A DNA stretch of 64,000 bases, taken from Nesterenkonia sp. E16_10. GTDB lineage: Bacteria > Actinomycetota > Actinomycetes > Actinomycetales > Micrococcaceae. Numbering within the stretch: position 1 is the first letter of the stretch; every line of letters starts with the position of its first letter. The DNA lies in contig NZ_JADPSA010000001.1 of NCBI RefSeq assembly GCF_017347085.1, positions 1-64,000 on the forward strand, in the 5' to 3' direction. The notes under the pieces were generated by a model. That model made no database searches, had not been told where the DNA came from, and worked only from the letters and a program-made list of their open reading frames with translations. This document shows positions 9,234 to 17,845 of this stretch, one piece after another. Both the position numbers and the translations under genes were made by a program.

Positions 9234-10253
9234 GTGACGCAGAAGTCTCCTCTCCCCGTGCGCGATGGCGTCAATGCCACGCGCCTGCGGGTACCGCTGA
9301 CCGGGCCCTGGCCCACCGTCCATGACTACGTGCTGGAGACCTTCGGCCACATCGACCATGGCGGGATCACGCAGCGCTTCCACGACGGCGAGGTGGTCGA
9401 TGTCCATGGCGCGCCGCTGAGCACCTCCACCCCGCTCGGGGAGCTTGAGTTCCTCTGGTACTACCGCTCGGTGAGCCACGAGGTCCGACTCCCCGTGACC
9501 GAGGAGCTCATCAATCAGGACGAACACCTGGTCGTGGTGGACAAGCCGCACTTCCTGCCCACCACACCCGCAGGACGCTACGTCCAGGAATCGCTGCTGG
9601 TCCGGCTGCGCAATACGCTGAACCTCCCGGACCTGGTGCCGATCCACCGACTGGACCGGGGTACCGCCGGCGTCGTGCTGTTCTCCAAGCAGCCTGACAC
9701 TCGCGGGGCATACCAGCTGCTCTTCGAGAACCGGGTGGTGCAGAAGTCCTACGAATGTGTCAGCGCGATCCCGGCGGGGATGAGCCCCGAGACCATGGCC
9801 TCGCGGTTCCCACTCACCGTGCGCAACAAGATCGAAAAGACCAAGGGCGTGGTGGTCTCCCAGCTCGCCTCCTATGCCCCGGAGCACTCCGGGAAGCGCC
9901 CGCACGACCGCACGGCACGGCAGGGCAAGCGACGTACCGAGGCCATTCCCGGGGCGAACTCCTCCTCCCAGATCGAGCTGCTGAGCACCGGAGGCAGTCC
10001 CTCCGGGCACGAGGTCGGGCACTTCCGTCTCAATCCGCATACCGGAAAGACTCATCAACTGCGCATCCACATGGCGCTGCTGGGTCTGGGTATCCTGAAT
10101 GATCGTTTCTATCCCGAACTACTTGATGACGCCCCTGATGAGTTCGACAAGCCGCTCCAGCTCCTGGCCAAGACGCTTGACTTCACCGATCCGCTGACCG
10201 GGGTGCCCCGCAGCTTCATCTCGTCTCGAACCCTCCAGGAGTCCCCGCAGTGA
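9234..10253 (+). CDS. RluA-family RNA pseudouridine synthase
   Basis: A 339-residue protein. The catalytic motif IHRLDRGTAGVVLFSK places the nucleophilic Asp at residue 141, VVVDKPHFLPTTPAG is motif I, and HTGKTHQLRIHMALLGLGI is the C-terminal family motif. It has an N-terminal extension but no evident S4 domain. A GTG start at 9234 gives MTQKSPLPVR. It belongs to the RluA group that isomerises uridines in rRNA or tRNA; the exact site cannot be told. A basic stretch (about 215-235) interrupts the fold. Its stop overlaps the next GTG start by 4 bp, so the two genes are likely coupled. Confidence 0.9.
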   Translation: MTQKSPLPVRDGVNATRLRVPLTGPWPTVHDYVLETFGHIDHGGITQRFHDGEVVDVHGAPLSTSTPLGELEFLWYYRSVSHEVRLPVTEELINQDEHLVVVDKPHFLPTTPAGRYVQESLLVRLRNTLNLPDLVPIHRLDRGTAGVVLFSKQPDTRGAYQLLFENRVVQKSYECVSAIPAGMSPETMASRFPLTVRNKIEKTKGVVVSQLASYAPEHSGKRPHDRTARQGKRRTEAIPGANSSSQIELLSTGGSPSGHEVGHFRLNPHTGKTHQLRIHMALLGLGILNDRFYPELLDDAPDEFDKPLQLLAKTLDFTDPLTGVPRSFISSRTLQESPQ

Positions 10254-10903
10254 ACCACCCTCCGATCGCCCTCGGCATCAATGACCTCGGCGATCCGGCG
10301 CTCTATCAGGAGTGGGGGCTGTACTACTTCGTGGTCCTGGCGGTGGCGGTGGCGTTCACCGCGATCGTGCCGCCGTTCCCCTCCGAGGTCATGGTGATCG
10401 CCTCCGGCACGATGGCCGCCGAGGAGATCTTCCCGCTCCTGCTGGTCCTCACCGTGACCTTCATCGGCTGCCTCACCGGTGACATCGGGGTCTACCTGCT
10501 CTTCCGCTATAAACTCATCCGGCTGCTCTACAGGTGGCGATGGGGACGTCGGCTGCACCGAAAGATGCTGCGGATCTCGCTGCGCGCCGGCGGCGCATCG
10601 ACCTGGGCGGGCCTGCTGCTCATCCGAGGAATCCCCGGGGGTCGCTCCGCCTCCATGGCCACCGCGGGGATCATGCGGCTCGGCGGCCGCTCGATCGTGG
10701 CGCTGTGCCTGCTGGGAGCGCTCACCTGGAGCCTGTGGCTGGTCGGATTAGGTTACATTACGGGAACAACTACCGGGCTCCCACCCTGGGCGAGCACGGC
10801 GGCCGCCATCGTTGTGGGTACCCTGGTGGGGTTGGGAATCACCGTGCTGATGACCCGGCAGCGTTCGCGTCAGGGGGCCGAACGCGAGTCGGTCGCCCGT
10901 TGA
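10250..10903 (+). CDS. DedA-like (VTT domain) membrane protein
   Basis: A 217-residue membrane protein with about five hydrophobic segments. FTAIVPPFPSEVMVIASG matches the re-entrant segment with the conserved acidic residue of DedA/VTT proteins. FIGCLTGDIGVYLLFRYK and LLLIRGIPGGRSASMATAGIMRL match the conserved Gly-Asp and Arg-Pro-Gly-Arg-like motifs. Members of this superfamily act as undecaprenyl-phosphate or phosphatidylethanolamine flippases. The GTG start overlaps the preceding stop (GTGA), with an AGGAG just upstream. Assignment to DedA proper rather than another VTT branch is moderate. Confidence 0.75.
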   Translation: MNHPPIALGINDLGDPALYQEWGLYYFVVLAVAVAFTAIVPPFPSEVMVIASGTMAAEEIFPLLLVLTVTFIGCLTGDIGVYLLFRYKLIRLLYRWRWGRRLHRKMLRISLRAGGASTWAGLLLIRGIPGGRSASMATAGIMRLGGRSIVALCLLGALTWSLWLVGLGYITGTTTGLPPWASTAAAIVVGTLVGLGITVLMTRQRSRQGAERESVAR

Positions 10904-10977
10904 CCAGCAACGATCCGAGGACCGGGATCCAGCACCGAGTGCACATGACAGCCATGACCTAGAGGAGGAACACGGGC

Positions 10978-12630
10978 TTGACCGAGAAGTCCCAGGACGA
11001 GTCCGTCGAGACGCTCGCCGACGCCACGGATACAGGCGCCGAGACCGAGAGCTCAGCTGCGTCCACCGAGGACAGCTCCGCCGCGGATCACGCGGCCGAG
11101 CCCGCAGCCTCTGCCCGAAAACCGGCCCCCTCGCGCGAGTCGGGTGCCTCTGACGCATCGGCCTCCCCTGAGCCGTCCGCACCTTCTGAGCCCTCCTCAG
11201 CGTCTGAGCCGTCCTCCGCATCTGAGTCCTCCGCGCCTTCAGAAGCTTCCGTGCCTTCTGAAGCTTCCGCGCCTTCTGAGTCCTCCGCGCCCTCCAAGCC
11301 GTCGAGACCCTCGGTGCGCTGGAGCCGACCCACGCCGGCCCGGCCCACCCCATCCAAGACCGACTCCCCCAACACGGATCTCAGCAGCTTCTTCGACGAC
11401 CTCGACGAGAAGTTCCTGGGCGCGGCCCGCCGAGTCGGTGCCGCCTTCCGCCGGTCCCCCGCTCCGGAGCAGCCCAGTCCTGCCTCGACTAGAGCCGCCC
11501 AGCGCCCGGCGGCTCCCACCGAGAACGTGGACAGCGCCCCGTTCGCCTTCGTGCACCCCGCGCCCGGGACGGAGTCGTCCCCGCTGAGTCTTCCTCGGCC
11601 TCGACGCGGTCTGGATGAGCAGCGGCAGCGCGAGGTGATCTTGGAGAAGGCTGCGGCGATCGAGGCGGCCACCGCGTGGAACCACCAGCCCAATGATCGT
11701 GAAGTCCTCGAGTCCGCTGACGACGAAGAGGACCTCTTCACCTACATCCCGCCCTACAACATGCCCTCCAGGGACCCTGATCCCGCACCGGTGCGCAGTG
11801 ATCTCTACCGTCAGATCTTCGTGACCACGGGCGCCCTGGCCGCGCTGGCCTCGGTCCTCTGGATGTTCGGGATCTTCCCGGCGTCACCGGCCATCTTGGG
11901 CGGCAACGGGCTCGACGAGCTCGCAGGCGGCTGGTACTCCGGCGGACAGGCGCTGCTCTCTCCGAACGCGAACTTCTACTGGCTCTGGCCGGTCATCGTG
12001 CTGGGCCTGCTCGCGCACGCGGTCCACCAGTGGACCACCACCCAGATCTCCACTCCGCGGCAGCGCCGCTCCGGCTGGCAGGTCGGCTCGGCCTCGCTGT
12101 TCATGCTGCTCTGGACCTTCGCGGTGCACCAGGACATGCTCACCCTCGCGGTGCTTGCTTCGCTCGCCGCGGCACTGGCCCTGATCGACGCGATCCGGCA
12201 GTTCACCTTCCGCACCGCCCGGACCGGCATGGAACGCCGCTTCTCCGATACCACCACCGGGCTCTTCACCGGCTGGGCGATGGTCGCCGCCATGTCTTCG
12301 CTCTCGGTCTGGCTGACCGCCATGGGCTGGCGAGTGCCAGGCATCCCGGCGGTGCTCTGGGCGCTGCTGGGACTGGGCATCTGCATCTGGGCCGCGGCCT
12401 ACTATGCAATGACCGAACGCGGCAGGATCGCAGTGGCCCTCGGCATGGGCTGGGGCATGTTCTGGCTGGTCTTCCCCCGTCTGCTCTCCGAGGTCACCTC
12501 CGTGTGGGTCGCGATCTCGGCAGCGATGGGCGCCTTCGTCGTCATCCTCGCGACCGAATCTCGACGACACAAGATCAACCACGCGGAGCGACGCGCCGCT
12601 ATGGGGCGTCCGCTCGAAGACATCATCTGA
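10978..12630 (+). CDS. Large membrane protein with Ser/Pro/Glu-rich cytoplasmic N-terminus
   Basis: A 550-residue protein. The TTG at 10978 is the likely start because a strong AGGAGG lies 9 bp upstream. Residues 1-110 are low complexity, dominated by Ser-Glu-Pro/Ala repeats (SAPSEASVPSEAS type). Residues about 125-150 (SSFFDDLDEKFLGAARRVGAAFRR) look like an amphipathic helix. The C-terminal 270 residues carry roughly eight membrane helices, ending in a basic tail. The arrangement WPVIVLGLLAHAVHQW recalls large TspO-like actinobacterial proteins, but the resemblance is too weak to name it. It precedes a lipoprotein gene by 51 bp on the same strand. Confidence 0.7.
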   Translation: MTEKSQDESVETLADATDTGAETESSAASTEDSSAADHAAEPAASARKPAPSRESGASDASASPEPSAPSEPSSASEPSSASESSAPSEASVPSEASAPSESSAPSKPSRPSVRWSRPTPARPTPSKTDSPNTDLSSFFDDLDEKFLGAARRVGAAFRRSPAPEQPSPASTRAAQRPAAPTENVDSAPFAFVHPAPGTESSPLSLPRPRRGLDEQRQREVILEKAAAIEAATAWNHQPNDREVLESADDEEDLFTYIPPYNMPSRDPDPAPVRSDLYRQIFVTTGALAALASVLWMFGIFPASPAILGGNGLDELAGGWYSGGQALLSPNANFYWLWPVIVLGLLAHAVHQWTTTQISTPRQRRSGWQVGSASLFMLLWTFAVHQDMLTLAVLASLAAALALIDAIRQFTFRTARTGMERRFSDTTTGLFTGWAMVAAMSSLSVWLTAMGWRVPGIPAVLWALLGLGICIWAAAYYAMTERGRIAVALGMGWGMFWLVFPRLLSEVTSVWVAISAAMGAFVVILATESRRHKINHAERRAAMGRPLEDII

Positions 12631-12681
12631 CCCAGCCTGGCGCGATCAACGCACAGACTGGACCACCGCACAGGAGGCACG

Positions 12682-13434
12682 ATGAGGCACCCGCACCCAA
12701 GCCAGATCACCGCAATGGGAGCAGCCACCCTGCTCCTGCTCTCCTCCTGCGGCTCCCCCGAGGGAACTCAAGACCCCGCTCCCGCCGAGGACACGCAGCA
12801 GGCCGACCAGCCCACGCCGTCCTCTGAGTCCGACCCGGCTGACCAGACTGGCCAGCCGGACGAGACAGCCGAGCCCGAACAGCCAGAAGAGTCCGAGCAG
12901 GCGGAGGAGTCCGAGACCCCGGCACCGGCCGAGGACCAGGAGCCGGATCAGGCCGAGGACGCGGCCTCCGCCGACTTCCGGACCGACGCCCAGGAGTCTG
13001 AGGGCTTCCCGGGGGAGTTCACCCGCGGCGAAGACCCCAACCATCTGATCGACGTCCGTTCCGGCATCCACGAGGGCTACGACCGAGTGGTGTTCGAGTA
13101 CACCGGTGACGGCGTCCCCAGCTGGCGTGGAGAGTACACCGACTCCGCGGCGGAGCTGGGCCGCGGCGAGCCTATCGAGGTCGCCGGCGACCACATCCTG
13201 GAGATCAACGTCAACGGGCCTTCCTGGGCGCCGGAAGACCCGCCAGAGGATGAGCTTCCCTCACAGGAATACTACGAACGCGATACTGGCGGGTCCTTCG
13301 AAGAGATCTTCATCCAGGGCCCGTACGAGGCTCACTCGCAATACCTGATCGGACTGGACCAGGAACGACCCTTCCAGGTTCAGCTGCTCGAGGACCCGAC
13401 CCGACTTGTGGTGGACATCGCCAACGACGAATGA
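12682..13434 (+). CDS. AMIN-like domain lipoprotein
   Basis: A 250-residue lipoprotein: a short N-terminus, hydrophobic segment ITAMGAATLLLLSSC with lipobox LSSC at about residues 22-25, then an acidic Gln/Glu/Pro-rich tether to about residue 105. The C-terminal 140 residues (LIDVRSGIHEGYDRVVFEYTG, ILEINVNGP, LVVDIAND) match the AMIN-like domain found in many actinobacterial lipoproteins, whose exact role is unknown; AMIN domains of amidases bind cell wall polymers. An AGGAGG precedes the ATG. Exported and lipid-anchored by inference from the lipobox. Confidence 0.75.
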   Translation: MRHPHPSQITAMGAATLLLLSSCGSPEGTQDPAPAEDTQQADQPTPSSESDPADQTGQPDETAEPEQPEESEQAEESETPAPAEDQEPDQAEDAASADFRTDAQESEGFPGEFTRGEDPNHLIDVRSGIHEGYDRVVFEYTGDGVPSWRGEYTDSAAELGRGEPIEVAGDHILEINVNGPSWAPEDPPEDELPSQEYYERDTGGSFEEIFIQGPYEAHSQYLIGLDQERPFQVQLLEDPTRLVVDIANDE

Positions 13435-13488
13435 CCCCAGGCCGAGCCCCGATCGGCGGCACGCCCCGTTGTGGTGCATGATGGGACT

Positions 13489-14028
13489 ATGAGCATTCGA
13501 ACCCCAGATCCGAACCCCGGATGGTTGAACGAGGATGACCTCTACGAGGCACGACGACGGCTGCCCATGGTCTACGTCGAGGCGATCCCGGTCCGGCTGG
13601 ATCCCCTCGGCTGCATCACCGAGCTGGGGCTGCTCTACACCGCAGACGCCGAGGGCCACTTCTACCGCACCGTGGTCTCAGGACGGGTGATCTACCGCGA
13701 GACGATCCGCGCCGCGCTGCTGCGTAACATCGAGAAGGATCTCGGGTCCATGGTGATGCCGCAGATCCCCGCCTCACCGGTGCCGTTCGCCGTGGCTGAA
13801 TACTTCCCCTACCCCTCCGAGACCGGGCTGGTCGATGACCGGCAGCATGCGGTCTCCATGGCGTACATCGTGCCGGTCTCCGGGGAGTGCTCACCGCGCC
13901 AGGATGCCCTGGAGCTGAGCTGGATGACGCCAGACCAGGTGCTCAGCCCAGATGTGCAGGCAGAGTTCCTCGGCGGCCGTGAGAAGCTCATCCGCCAGGC
14001 CCTGGCCCACCTAGGTCACACCGGCTGA
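13489..14028 (+). CDS. NUDIX-family protein (DUF4916)
   Basis: A 179-residue protein of the DUF4916 branch of NUDIX-like proteins: GWLNEDDLYEARRRLPMVYVEAIPV at the N-terminus, then GLLYTADAEGHFYRTVVSGRV and the C-terminal LSWMTPDQVLSPDVQ. The classical NUDIX box GX5EX7REUXEEXGU is not evident, so hydrolase activity is uncertain. The ATG at 13489 (MSIRTPDPN) is preferred over the GTG at 13471. It stands between a lipoprotein and a membrane-protein gene in a same-strand run. Confidence 0.75.
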   Translation: MSIRTPDPNPGWLNEDDLYEARRRLPMVYVEAIPVRLDPLGCITELGLLYTADAEGHFYRTVVSGRVIYRETIRAALLRNIEKDLGSMVMPQIPASPVPFAVAEYFPYPSETGLVDDRQHAVSMAYIVPVSGECSPRQDALELSWMTPDQVLSPDVQAEFLGGREKLIRQALAHLGHTG

Positions 14029-14061
14029 CCCTCACCGGCTGCGGCCGGTAGAATCAGGCCA

Positions 14062-14580
14062 ATGACCACTCCCGCCCCAGAGAAGTCCGCCCGCCGCAGA
14101 AGGCCCTCCCGCAAGCAGGACGCTTCATCCCGTCCGGTGCTGCGGCTCGGCCTCACCGGGTGGATCGTCTCCTGGCTGGTGCCCACTGCCGTGATGGGTG
14201 GCCTGCTGCTCGCACTGGGCTTCCTCCCCGGCCTGAATGACGAGGGATTCCTGGCCCCGCTGATCCCCCTGATCGCGGCCGCGGCCGTAGTCGTCGGCAT
14301 CCCCGGGACCCTCCTGGTGAGCTGGCTCTACCGGCACCAGCTGCGCCCGACCGTGCACATCCTCGGCTACGTCCTCGTGGGACTGCTCTATGGCCCTGTG
14401 GTGCTCGTGGTCGGGGCTTCAGGACTGATCCCGATGCTCATCCCGCTGATCGGGTTCCCAGCCGGCATCCTGCTCGGGATCGGCCGGTGGATGGCGCAGC
14501 CGCTCGCGCGGGTGGAGAACCCCGACGACGACTCTGAGCACCTCGAAACCCCCGAACCTAAGGACCCTGAGCATGCCTGA
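14062..14580 (+). CDS. Four-helix membrane protein, unknown function
   Basis: A 172-residue protein. A basic cytoplasmic N-terminus (SARRRRPSRK) is followed by about four membrane helices (WIVSWLVPTAVMGGLLLALG; LIPLIAAAAVVVGIPGTLLV; ILGYVLVGLLYGPVVLVVG; MLIPLIGFPAGILLGIG) and an acidic tail. Its stop overlaps the thiD start by 8 bp, so the two are co-translated. No family recognised. Confidence 0.72.
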   Translation: MTTPAPEKSARRRRPSRKQDASSRPVLRLGLTGWIVSWLVPTAVMGGLLLALGFLPGLNDEGFLAPLIPLIAAAAVVVGIPGTLLVSWLYRHQLRPTVHILGYVLVGLLYGPVVLVVGASGLIPMLIPLIGFPAGILLGIGRWMAQPLARVENPDDDSEHLETPEPKDPEHA

Positions 14581-15397
14581 GACCAATGCGAAGCCCGCGA
14601 TGACCTTGAGCATCGCCGGATCCGAAGCCACCGGCGGCGCCGGAGCACAGGCGGATCTGAAGACCTTCCAGGAGCTGGGCACATTCGGCATGGTCGCGCT
14701 GACCTGCATCGTGTCCTTCAACCCGCGTGACGAGTGGAATCACCGGTTCATCCCGGTGGAGACCCAGGTGGTGCAGGACCAGCTCGACGCGATCTTCGGC
14801 ACCTACGGGCCCGAGGCCCTGGACACCGTCAAGCTCGGGATGATGGGCTCGCCCGCCATGATCTCCACCGTCGCCGCCGAGATGGCCGCAAGGAATCCTG
14901 GGCATCTCGTGCTGGATCCGGTGCTGATCTGCAAGGGCCAGGAGCCCGGTCACGCGCAGGACACCGATAACGCGCTGAAAGCCGAGCTGCTTCCGCTGGC
15001 CACCTTCGTCACGCCGAACCATTTCGAGACCGAGCAGCTCTCAGGAATGAAGGTCGAGACCCTGGAGGACCTGCAGGCAGCGGCCGCGGAGATCCACCGC
15101 CTCTCTGGAGCGGCGGTGCTCGCCAAGGGCGGGGTCCGGCTCGCCGGAAGCGAGGCCGTGGACGTCTTCGTCGACGCGGAGGGCATCGAGGTGCTCAGCG
15201 CGCCGAAGATCGGTGAGCATGCGGTCTCCGGGGCGGGCTGCTCCCTCGCCGCCGCGGTCACCGCGGAACTGGCCAAGGGCAGTTCGGCCCGTGACGCCGC
15301 ACGTCGGGCCAAGGAATTCGTCACCGCGGGCATTCGCCAGCGCGTGGCCGGCAATACTCCGTTCGACGCGCTGTGGCAGGGCGGCCTGCGCGGTTGA
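14573..15397 (+). CDS. thiD: ThiD-like hydroxymethylpyrimidine/pyridoxal kinase
   Basis: A 274-residue ribokinase-family enzyme. LSIAGSEATGGAGAQADLKTFQELGTFG is the N-terminal substrate-binding signature (family form AGSDxSGGAGIQADLKT). Further marks are VKLGMMGS, VLDPVLICKGQ, FVTPNHFETEQLSG and the C-terminal catalytic motif HAVSGAGCSLAAAVTAELA, where the usual GTGCTL reads GAGCSL. Such sequences include HMP(-P) kinases of thiamine synthesis and PdxK/ThiD-type pyridoxal kinases; the unusual Glu in GSEATGG leaves the substrate open. No TPP riboswitch is seen upstream, which mildly favours a B6 salvage role. Confidence 0.85.
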   Translation: MPETNAKPAMTLSIAGSEATGGAGAQADLKTFQELGTFGMVALTCIVSFNPRDEWNHRFIPVETQVVQDQLDAIFGTYGPEALDTVKLGMMGSPAMISTVAAEMAARNPGHLVLDPVLICKGQEPGHAQDTDNALKAELLPLATFVTPNHFETEQLSGMKVETLEDLQAAAAEIHRLSGAAVLAKGGVRLAGSEAVDVFVDAEGIEVLSAPKIGEHAVSGAGCSLAAAVTAELAKGSSARDAARRAKEFVTAGIRQRVAGNTPFDALWQGGLRG

Positions 15398-15475
15398 GCC
15401 GCTCACACCACGCCGATGATCTTCGGCAGTTGACTGCTCGGCGCACCGAGCCCCGCGCAATCTTCGTACTGGGCC

Positions 15476-16159
15476 CTAGCCTTCCTGGCCCTCTTCGAGC
15501 TGTGGCTCGATCAGTCCCAGCTGGGTCGCCCGGATCAACAGCTGAACCCGGTCTCGCACCCCGAAGCGCGCGCAGAGCCGACCCAGGTGCGCCTTGACTG
15601 CTCCTTCGGTCAGCACCATGCGCAGCGCGATCTCTCGATTGCTGAACCCTCGTGCCAGAAGGTTCAGGACCTCCGTCTCCCGGGGCGGTATCCGCGGCAG
15701 GTAGTCGGAACCGGCGAGGGCTGCGGAGAACTCCCCCGCCTCACTGACCTCATTGAACTCGAGCTTGCGAGCCACGTCCGGCGAGATCGGCACCGAGCTG
15801 CCGTGCACCTGGCGAACAGCTTCCAAGACCTGCTCCGCCGTGGCGTCCTTGACGATGTAGCCCTTGGCTCCGGCGTTCAGGGCCTGCAGCGCATGGCCCT
15901 CTGAGCTGAACGTGGTGACCGCCAAGACCGAGGTCTCCGGGGCGATCGCCATGACCGCAGCGGTGGCCTCGACCCCGCCCATCACCGGCATCTTGAGGTC
16001 CATGATCACCACGTCGGGCTTCTCCTCCCGCACCCGTTCGATGACTTCGACCCCGTTCTGCGCTTCGCCCACGCAGACCATATCGGGGGCGGAGTCCACA
16101 TAGGCGCGCAGGGCTGCACGCATGATCGGGTGATCGTCTGCGACAACAAGTCGGAGCAT
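15476..16159 (-). CDS. NarL/LuxR-family response regulator
   Basis: A 227-residue two-component regulator. The receiver domain has acidic pair D8/D9, phospho-acceptor D54 in VIMDLKMPVMGG, Thr in AVTTFSS and Lys in KGYIVKDA. The C-terminal LuxR HTH reads PPRETEVLNLLARGFSNREIALRM with VKAHLGRLCARFGVRDRVQL. It is divergent from a histidine kinase across a 418-bp AT-rich gap, so the two form a cognate pair and the gap probably holds its operators. It converges on thiD. Confidence 0.9.
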   Translation of the reverse strand: MLRLVVADDHPIMRAALRAYVDSAPDMVCVGEAQNGVEVIERVREEKPDVVIMDLKMPVMGGVEATAAVMAIAPETSVLAVTTFSSEGHALQALNAGAKGYIVKDATAEQVLEAVRQVHGSSVPISPDVARKLEFNEVSEAGEFSAALAGSDYLPRIPPRETEVLNLLARGFSNREIALRMVLTEGAVKAHLGRLCARFGVRDRVQLLIRATQLGLIEPQLEEGQEG

Positions 16160-16577
16160 GGTTGCACCTGTTCTTCCTCGGCCTTTTTGGACTCGGCGCG
16201 GCTTCCTAGATTATCCGACCTCATCGCGGGCATCCCGCTTCGAGTCCTGCCAGGGCGGGATCCCTGCCAAATTCAAGCGCCACCACGTAAATTAGATACT
16301 TTAGTCTACTATGCCTAAATCTAGGCACACCCTAATCTAAGTGTACGCACTAAAACTTTGCAGGTACACCCTTGGAAGGAACAAAAAAATGTCGCTCGCT
16401 TTGTTTGCTTACCGAATCGCCATGGTTTCTACTTTAGTTCTTACCACTATTCTAGGATTCTTTGACATATCAGGTACGGTCGAGGTTGAAGGTTTTCTTC
16501 GTTCGTTCTTCTGCGCAGCCTTCCCAAGATCTTCATCCTGCTAACCCCTCCCCAGCCCAGGGCGTCAGGACGTATCC
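16160..16577. promoter_or_regulatory. AT-rich divergent promoter region between response regulator and kinase
   Basis: This 418-bp gap is much richer in A/T than the rest of the window, especially 16260-16540. It contains the inverted repeat GCCTAAATCTAGGC at 16313-16326 (arms GCCTA/TAGGC) and nearby related words TTAGTCTA and CTAATCTAA, plausible binding sites for the divergent response regulator. A candidate peptide gene lies at 16389-16544. No RNA gene recognised. Confidence 0.45.
16389..16544 (+). CDS. Candidate small hydrophobic Cys-containing peptide
   Basis: A possible 51-residue peptide starting MSLALFAYRIAMVSTLVLTT. A GGAAGGA lies 8 bp before the ATG, an excellent ribosome binding site. 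The first 26 residues form one hydrophobic helix, and the C-terminus carries two cysteines and an aromatic patch (FLRSFFCAAFP, final SSSC). Base composition and codons (including TTA) are AT-rich compared with all neighbours. It lies between divergent two-component genes, 33 bp before the kinase start. It could be a signal or bacteriocin-like peptide, a small membrane protein, or chance coding in an AT-rich spacer. No processing enzyme is nearby. Confidence 0.4.
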   Translation: MSLALFAYRIAMVSTLVLTTILGFFDISGTVEVEGFLRSFFCAAFPRSSSC

Positions 16578-17762
16578 TTGAGAGTGACTTTTTCGAGTGA
16601 TGTAGCGCCAAGCCGCCGAGTCCTGAGCATCCTCACTCTTGCCACCATCGGCGGAATCTCCGCAGACGTCGGTCTTGCTCTGATCTTCGACCCCGAGTAC
16701 GGCAGCCCGACACTTCAGTACGGGTACGTGATCTGGATCCTCGCAGCCTCCTTGTTCTGGCTGCATCCAGCGGCGGGAGCCCTTGTTGCTTTGATCGGTG
16801 CGGCCATCGGGACCACAGTGCTCCCGGGACCGCCGCTCGAAAGTGTCATGCTGGTCGCACTCTTCAGCGGCCTGTGTGCGCTGTACTGCTCACCCTGGGT
16901 TCGACACCTCTATCTGGTGATGAGCCTGCTGATCGCCGTCAGCGTGGGTCTCTCAGAGAGCGTTCGAGTACTCGCCGTCGGACTGAGCCTGACATCAGGG
17001 ATCTTGATGGGCTTGTCGTACCTTGCCGGTCGAGCCACTCGGAGACACCTCGCTTCGCGCCTGTCAGCCGAGCGCGAGCTCGGTGAGCTGCGCGCGGCAC
17101 ACGAGGAGGCGCTCTCCGGGGAGCGCCGCTCGATCGCCAGGGATCTCCACGACATCCTGGCCCACGACCTCACCGTCATCTCCATGCAGACTCAGGTGGC
17201 GACGGCCACCGGAACCCCGGAATCGCGCGCTGCGGCACTGGCCCAGATCTCCCAGTCCGCCAGCGCCGCGCTCCACGATCTGCGTCGCGTGCTGTTAGTG
17301 CTGCAGCGCGAGAACATCATCGGCTCCGGCCCAGGCGATGCGCCCGAACTCGATCTGGAGTCCGGCCTGCAACGCTTCACCGGGCGCCTGCAGGACCTCG
17401 GATTCTCCGTGGACACCTCGGTACACGGGGACCTCAGCTCGATCCCGCAGTCTGTGGAGGCCTGCCTCTACCGGATCCTGCAGGAGTGCACCACGAACGT
17501 GGTCAAGCACGGAGCTCGCGGCCACGCGATCAACGACTGCAGCATCGAACTCGAGGTCAAGGAGGCCACCGTGGACCTCGCCGTGACGAACCGGACCGAC
17601 CCGAGTCAGGCACCGGCCCCGAAGTACGCCACCTCAGGAACCGGACTGATCAGCATGGAGGACCGCGCGGCCACGTTTGGTGGCACGATCGAGGCAGGCG
17701 CACCTGCTGACGGGATCTGGAGCGTGCAGGTCACTGGAATCCAGATGCGGCTGCTGCGCTGA
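16578..17762 (+). CDS. Sensor histidine kinase (NarL-partner, HisKA_3 type)
   Basis: A 394-residue kinase with about five membrane helices in residues 15-150 and no large extracellular domain. The dimerisation/phosphorylation motif ERRSIARDLHDILAHDLTVI places the phospho-His at residue 191. The HATPase_c N-box is LQECTTNVVKHG, and GTGLISMEDRAATFGG is the G-box. TTG at 16578 has AGGA 7 bp upstream; GTG at 16584 is the alternative. It pairs with the divergent response regulator. The membrane-embedded sensor suggests it responds to membrane state or a small ligand; the signal is unknown. Confidence 0.9.
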   Translation: MRVTFSSDVAPSRRVLSILTLATIGGISADVGLALIFDPEYGSPTLQYGYVIWILAASLFWLHPAAGALVALIGAAIGTTVLPGPPLESVMLVALFSGLCALYCSPWVRHLYLVMSLLIAVSVGLSESVRVLAVGLSLTSGILMGLSYLAGRATRRHLASRLSAERELGELRAAHEEALSGERRSIARDLHDILAHDLTVISMQTQVATATGTPESRAAALAQISQSASAALHDLRRVLLVLQRENIIGSGPGDAPELDLESGLQRFTGRLQDLGFSVDTSVHGDLSSIPQSVEACLYRILQECTTNVVKHGARGHAINDCSIELEVKEATVDLAVTNRTDPSQAPAPKYATSGTGLISMEDRAATFGGTIEAGAPADGIWSVQVTGIQMRLLR

Positions 17763-17814
17763 GCGGGCCACCCTCGGGCCGCTGCCGAACCGAAAGGCCC
17801 TCAGACACAGAGAG

Positions 17815-17845
17815 GCTCGGGCGGTGCCGTTCCCACCGCCCGAGC
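17815..17845 (+). terminator. Hairpin terminator after histidine kinase
   Basis: A perfect 12-bp inverted repeat (GCTCGGGCGGTG / CACCGCCCGAGC) with a 7-nt loop lies 52 bp after the kinase stop. There is no T-run, only ATTAA. The following 200 bp up to 18046 hold the promoter region of the next gene and a run of nine C (18020-18028). Confidence 0.65.

Noticed and set aside
14040-14572. TPP riboswitch before thiD
   Set aside because: No THI-box sequence upstream; thiD follows a membrane-protein gene with an 8-bp overlap.
16352-16361. AAAACTTTGC, a good match to the corynebacterial RamB motif, in the kinase/regulator gap
   Set aside because: A single match in an AT-rich region with no acetate-related gene nearby; most likely chance.
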